A stretch of 64,000 bases of DNA from Symsagittifera roscoffensis (lineage: Eukaryota > Xenacoelomorpha > Acoela > Convolutidae): NCBI RefSeq assembly GCF_963678635.1, contig NC_087063.1:33120599-33184598 (forward strand), given 5' to 3'. Each line of letters opens with the position of its first letter. Position 1 is the first letter of the stretch. A model generated the notes under the pieces. It was not told the DNA's origin, did not search any database, and saw only the letters and a program-made list of their open reading frames with translations. The translations under genes and the position numbers were made by a program. Below, in pieces: positions 59,736-64,000 of this stretch.

Positions 59736-61394
59736 GACCCGGGAGAGATAGCAGGGTATGACGTATATTTTATCAACAACCTTTTCAATTAGACTAAAGT
59801 GAAAACAATTTACTGCGGGAACGTTTCAAAGAATTTAATGCTCTTAAGAGCTCTTCGTTAGTCTGAAAAGCCAAAGCTTAGACAGTTTTTGGTCCTCACC
59901 GATATATTTGTTTTTGGAATTTGTAATTTCTGTTTGAGACACGGCTGAAAGGGTTTGGATACGCTAGTTTTTTAGAGGGATTGCCTAAATTCAAACTTTG
60001 AGCAGTCCCATTTAGACATTATAAAAAGTTATCTGATTAAAATAACAAAATAATATTGAATAATGCTCCTCCAGATCTCTTTAACTATATCCACTCTTTG
60101 CCAAAGGCGGGATCTTTGTTGCTAGTTGTAAAATTTTGATATGCTTAACTGTTGATTTATTTCTCCATAGGGGGATATTCGTTACTAGGTACCCTAGGGG
60201 GGAAGGGGATATAGATCCGATCCTCCGGATTAGGTCTCTGGCTGGTTAACTAAAAAAAAACAAATAGACTAATTATGCAAGTTTTAAACAAATAACCACC
60301 TACTCATTGAGTCAATTTTTTCAAACTCAAAATAAGATCTGATGGTTGGTCTAAATTTCTTTTATCTATTATAGCAAATTAATCCGAAATTTTTTTAGGC
60401 CAAAAAGTATTTTCGTTCTTGCTAAATCTCACTAACAGGGAAAACAATGTTCAAAAGGTTAGCCACAAGACCCATAAAGTTATCAATTCACATTTTTTTA
60501 GATCATTGACTATTTTATCCTCCTTTTCATGATAAAAATTGTTTTGCTTTGGTGTAAGCCATTTGTCTTTTTTTGGCCATTTGATTGCCTTCTGCCCAAA
60601 AAAATCCATGATTATGAACTCATAGTAAAGAGCGGAACGATTACGTTAGGGTTGATTAGGCCAAGCGCGGGATTGGTGTAAGCCATTTGTCTTTTTTTGG
60701 CCATTTGATTGCCTTCTGCCCAAAATTTCAAACTTTTTGATTAAGATTCATACTTTTTCGAACAGATTTCATTGACATCTGAAGTATTTGATCTCCAAAA
60801 CATTAGTTTATTAACGTTGAATTGTCCTACTTGTTTAGAGTTTAATTTAGTTTGTCACTTCACGCTTTATATTCTTTGATATCATTAAAAACGATTATTA
60901 AGCTTTTTTACGAAATGTTGAACTTAGTTAAAAAGGACACTGTTTTTTTCAAGTTTTCTTCAGCTCATTATCGAACCATCATCATTTCTATTAATATGTT
61001 TTTTCACAAAAAAATGAGTATCCTATTGTCTTTCACAAACCAGTGAATACTTTAATGGGCTTCCACTGAGATGGAATTTCGCAGAGAAAAAAAACAATCT
61101 GATACGCTCTGCGGGCATTCCATCTGGTGTATATTACTTGCTTGGTTGGTCTTCAACATGTCCGCTACAACCCAAATCGACGGATGAATTGTCTGACATT
61201 GAATCCAAACGGGTTGATAAACAATTATTCATAAGAGAGTGAAATAAAGAAATAGCTTATGAAACCATCTATTTTTGTCTGAGCTTTACCTCAGCCTCTT
61301 CACTCTCATAAGCCTTACGAGGTCAACCGACCAACAGAAAGGTTACTCAACGTAGTTTGCTTATATAAAAAGTTAACATTTATCAATCTGGAAT
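59736..61394. other. No gene seen; short direct and inverted repeats
   Basis: A 52-bp segment (TTGGTGTAAGCCATTTGTCT onward to CTGCCCAAAA) is present at 60549-60601 and again at 60673-60724. Small inverted repeats lie at 61072-61136 (GATGGAATTTCGCAGAG with CTCTGCGGGCATTCCATC) and 61228-61310 (CATAAGAGAGTGA with TCACTCTCATAAG). Confidence 0.6.
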
Positions 61395-61822
61395 CAAGGA
61401 GAAACTGAATGTTTCACTGTCGATTGTAAAGTTGTTTGTGGAAACACTGTGTTTTTATCTTTTGGAGTTGTAAGTGTGGGATGAATAGGAGAAATGCTTT
61501 GTTGTGCTGTTGTTGGCATTGTTTCAACTATTTCTTCATTTACGAAGTTTGAAGGACTTTGAATATCTTGTTGTGTAAGATTTTTTGTTCCATTTAAATT
61601 TTCTTGGTTAATAAAGGTAGAATTTGAACTATTATTTCCTTCTCTATCGTTGAATATTGAATTATAGTTTATAGGTGTTGCATCAATGGTAAGTGCGGTT
61701 ATTCTAAGATAATCTTTATTAATGGAAATTGTAGTGATTGCTTGAGTTGAGGTGTCAGTTGGTATACTAATAAATGATGGATGAGACCATTCAGAGTCCC
61801 AAACATATGTTTCGTCTGCCAA
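61394..61822 (-). pseudogene. Element C copy of the second pre-gag ORF
   Basis: 142 codons matching 54827-55345, with the same N-x-S/T-rich middle (NNSSNST, NLT) and Thr/Pro-rich end. Function unknown. Confidence 0.45.
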
Positions 61823-62099
61823 TATAGTTTCTTCGTCTGAATTTTGTGATTGAATTTTTTTTTTGCTATTGATATTAGGTCTAGATTATGAAAAAAATAA
61901 CCAACTACAAACCATGCTAGTATTTTTTGTAGATTGTGTTCAACATTTTGTGATATATCATTATGGGTGAGATTTTCACGGATTGTATTTGAAAATTTTG
62001 AGAAAATACTTATTTTTTTTATCTTACAGCTGTATGTCGGGATGTTTGAGTTGGTGAGTCATCTTGTGTTTTTCTCAATTATAGTATAGATAGATAGCT

Positions 62100-62432
62100 T
62101 TAAATAACTGAGAATACATCCTTTGTGAATATGGAATTTGCTCTTTGTGAACTTTGGCGTTGTATATTTTTTATATAATCTCTAACAACTTTTGAGAATT
62201 CTGTATCTATATCATCTGTTTGTATTCGGTGTTTTTTGTGATTTAGTTTTGGTGATGCGATTTTGATTGTGAATATACCATAAGGCGATGCGATATTACA
62301 TATATCTTTTAGGTAATGATCAAGGCTTTGTCGTTTTATTTGTACTTCAGGGAATTCTGGTTTACATGGGCTAATTCCTTTTTCAAAAAAGTTTACAATT
62401 AAGTTTTTGGTTTGTCTCTGTTGTGTGATCAC
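62100..62432 (-). pseudogene. Element C copy of the first pre-gag ORF
   Basis: 110 codons matching 55539-55943 through most of its length; differences from element B are mostly single substitutions such as YYLKD/HYLKD. Function unknown. Confidence 0.5.
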
Positions 62433-63792
62433 AAGGTCGTATCTTTACAATTATATCCTTTGATTTGTCTCTGTGGTGTGATTACAAGGTCGTATCTTTC
62501 GTTTTTAATTAAACAATTATGTAATACGATTGTTTGTTTGTTACCTAGATTATCTCTTGACATAAGGTTTCGGATGATGTGAGCAATATTTCTTAAACTG
62601 TTAGTTTTTACGCGTTTTGTGTGTTTATCATATGTTGGGGCATAGGTTGTCGTGGTCTTACGGGTTGGGAGAGAGTAGTATATCGATTCGTGAGAATGAT
62701 TTTTAATTTCTCGTAACTAAGTTCTAATTTAAGATAGGTTTACCTAATCTTACTTAGGGGCTGTGATTTGTGATCAAGGGTTAGAGAATAGTAATTCAAT
62801 CCACAAGGCTCAGGTATAATTAGAACGCGAGTAGATCGTTAGATACTTTTTTATGACTTACTATATTTCAAGTGTTTTAGCCTGGGTCATTTAAGGGGAA
62901 GGGAATCAAGTGATTATGAGTAACCGAAAATCTTCACTGTTTATCTTAATTAAAATGGTTAATTCTTTCAAAAATTTCTATAAGTCCTGGGTCTTTGATA
63001 AGGGTTGGGTAGTGAATCGACGTTTGAGGTCGTTAGACACTTTAAAAATGTAGGGGGGGGGGGGTACAAAATTGTTCCGTTTGAAGAAATTTAAATTAAG
63101 TGACTTTCTAAAGATCCAAGGAAAGCCTTGATGACCTGTTTTTTATGTTAAAATAATTTAAAAGAAAACAAGGATAAGCCTTGATAACAGTTAATGAAAA
63201 GGTTTCAAAGTGAAAAGTTTAAGATTAAGGTTTAGATGATGTTAGCTTTGTGTAATTCGCTGTTATTTTTTAGGTGATGAAGCTGGGATGAAGAAATGAT
63301 ATGAAAGATTATTAAAACTAACTTTCGTTTTAACTAATTTTTGTTCAATAATTTATTTTATTCAAAATGTTTTAATTTACTGCAGATTTTTTTGGAGAGA
63401 ACGACTTGTGTTGTTTTTATCAGTTGTTATTGTATAAAAAGTAGGTTTAGCACCATTAAGGAAGTTTACCGAAGGATTTCTTAAATTTTATGTCAGTAAA
63501 GGAAAATCTAAAATTACGGCGGAAAGGATTCTAAATACATAGGTTTCTTCCGGTTTCCTTTGTACTATCATGCAATGTATCGGTAGATTTCTTCCTAATC
63601 GTAGATCGCGCCTTGTCCTTGGTCTTCTCGCAAAACCTGGTATTTCTCGTTTTGTTTGGAAAATTGGCGGTGATCTATTGAGTCGGAGAAACTTTTCTAG
63701 TGATTTGTCTATTTCATGTAACATTTTTTTGCAATTTTGCAATTGTCTATTTCTAAAATCTATATTTTCTAAATCTAAGTTAGTTAAGGTCT

Positions 63793-63816
63793 TGTTCGAG
63801 ACTTTCGGTCGCACCA
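63793..63816 (-). promoter_or_regulatory. Element C primer-binding site
   Basis: Same sequence and same two-base distance from the LTR as in element B. Confidence 0.7.
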
Positions 63817-63818
63817 GA

Positions 63819-64000
63819 TGAGTTATGTACGATTGACTGATTTTATAGAGTAATTTCATATAAGGTACACAGTCTGCTCGTCACGCTGTTTTGTTTTCGG
63901 CCGGATAGATTCGTGCAACTTCTTAGTCTAATACCAATCTTAATCTTACTCTTATATCTCCTAGTCTCAATAGATCTAGTGTATACTGGTTTATGCGAGT
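63819..64000 (-). repeat. Element C 5' LTR, cut by the window edge
   Basis: TGAGTTATGTACGATTGACT onward, matching 57673 and 40325. Confidence 0.85.

Larger units (their letters stand above)
61395..64000 (-). mobile_element. Element C: 5' part of another copy of the env-bearing Ty3/Gypsy element
   Basis: Minus strand, from the LTR (63819-64000, running off the window) through primer site, leader and the two pre-gag ORFs to 61395, where similarity to element B ends at the position equal to about 54835. The rest of the element is absent. It resembles element B very closely near the primer site and less so toward the pre-gag ORFs. It is a fossil with several breaks. Confidence 0.85.

Noticed and set aside
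1-64000. CRISPR array, bacterial operon or plasmid content
   Set aside because: No spaced direct repeats with unique spacers; the gene structure and mobile elements are those of an animal genome.

Overview
This is AT-rich (roughly two thirds A+T) nuclear DNA from an animal, most likely an invertebrate. It holds one intron-containing host gene of the AIG1/GIMAP GTPase family with GT-AG introns, and the rest is filled with old mobile elements and repeats. No bacterial operons, tRNA genes, rRNA genes or CRISPR arrays were seen. The species cannot be named from the sequence. Two 200-N assembly gaps lie at 7026-7225 and 48115-48314.

Layout. 1-9203 plus 18094-18518: 3' half of a plus-strand, env-bearing Ty3/Gypsy (errantivirus-like) fossil, with a 4.6-kb tandem duplication and a 3' LTR. 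9204-18093: a broken Polinton/Maverick (packaging ATPase, retrovirus-type integrase, PX-like core protein, major capsid protein and adenain-like protease remnants, with terminal inverted repeats), inserted inside that LTR. 18519-24495: no secure gene, but dispersed repeats, a 17-bp tandem array and an 84-bp-arm hairpin inside a foldback element. 24496-39140 (minus): a six-exon AIG1/GIMAP-like gene of 372 codons, worked out here from splice sites. Its 12.2-kb second intron carries four head-to-tail copies of a 2.33-kb unit plus other repeats. 39141-40324: upstream flank with dispersed repeats. 40325-58046 (minus): the most complete copy of the Ty3/Gypsy env-bearing element (gag, pol, env, a 3' ORF and two extra ORFs before gag); its 5' LTR is partial. 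58047-61394: gene-free DNA with a GC-rich 29-30-bp minisatellite. 61395-64000 (minus, running off the window): the 5' part of another copy of that element.

How it fits together. The only gene here that looks intact and host-owned is the AIG1-like GTPase. Its coding exons are clearly GC-richer than their surroundings, stay in frame across all five introns, and give the G1, G3, G4 and G5 regions of the family in order. The retroelement copies share a long 3' ORF (about 560 codons) and ORFs ahead of gag that I cannot assign to a known family; these and the expanded intron are the most unusual features. All virus-like elements here carry multiple breaks and are treated as fossils.
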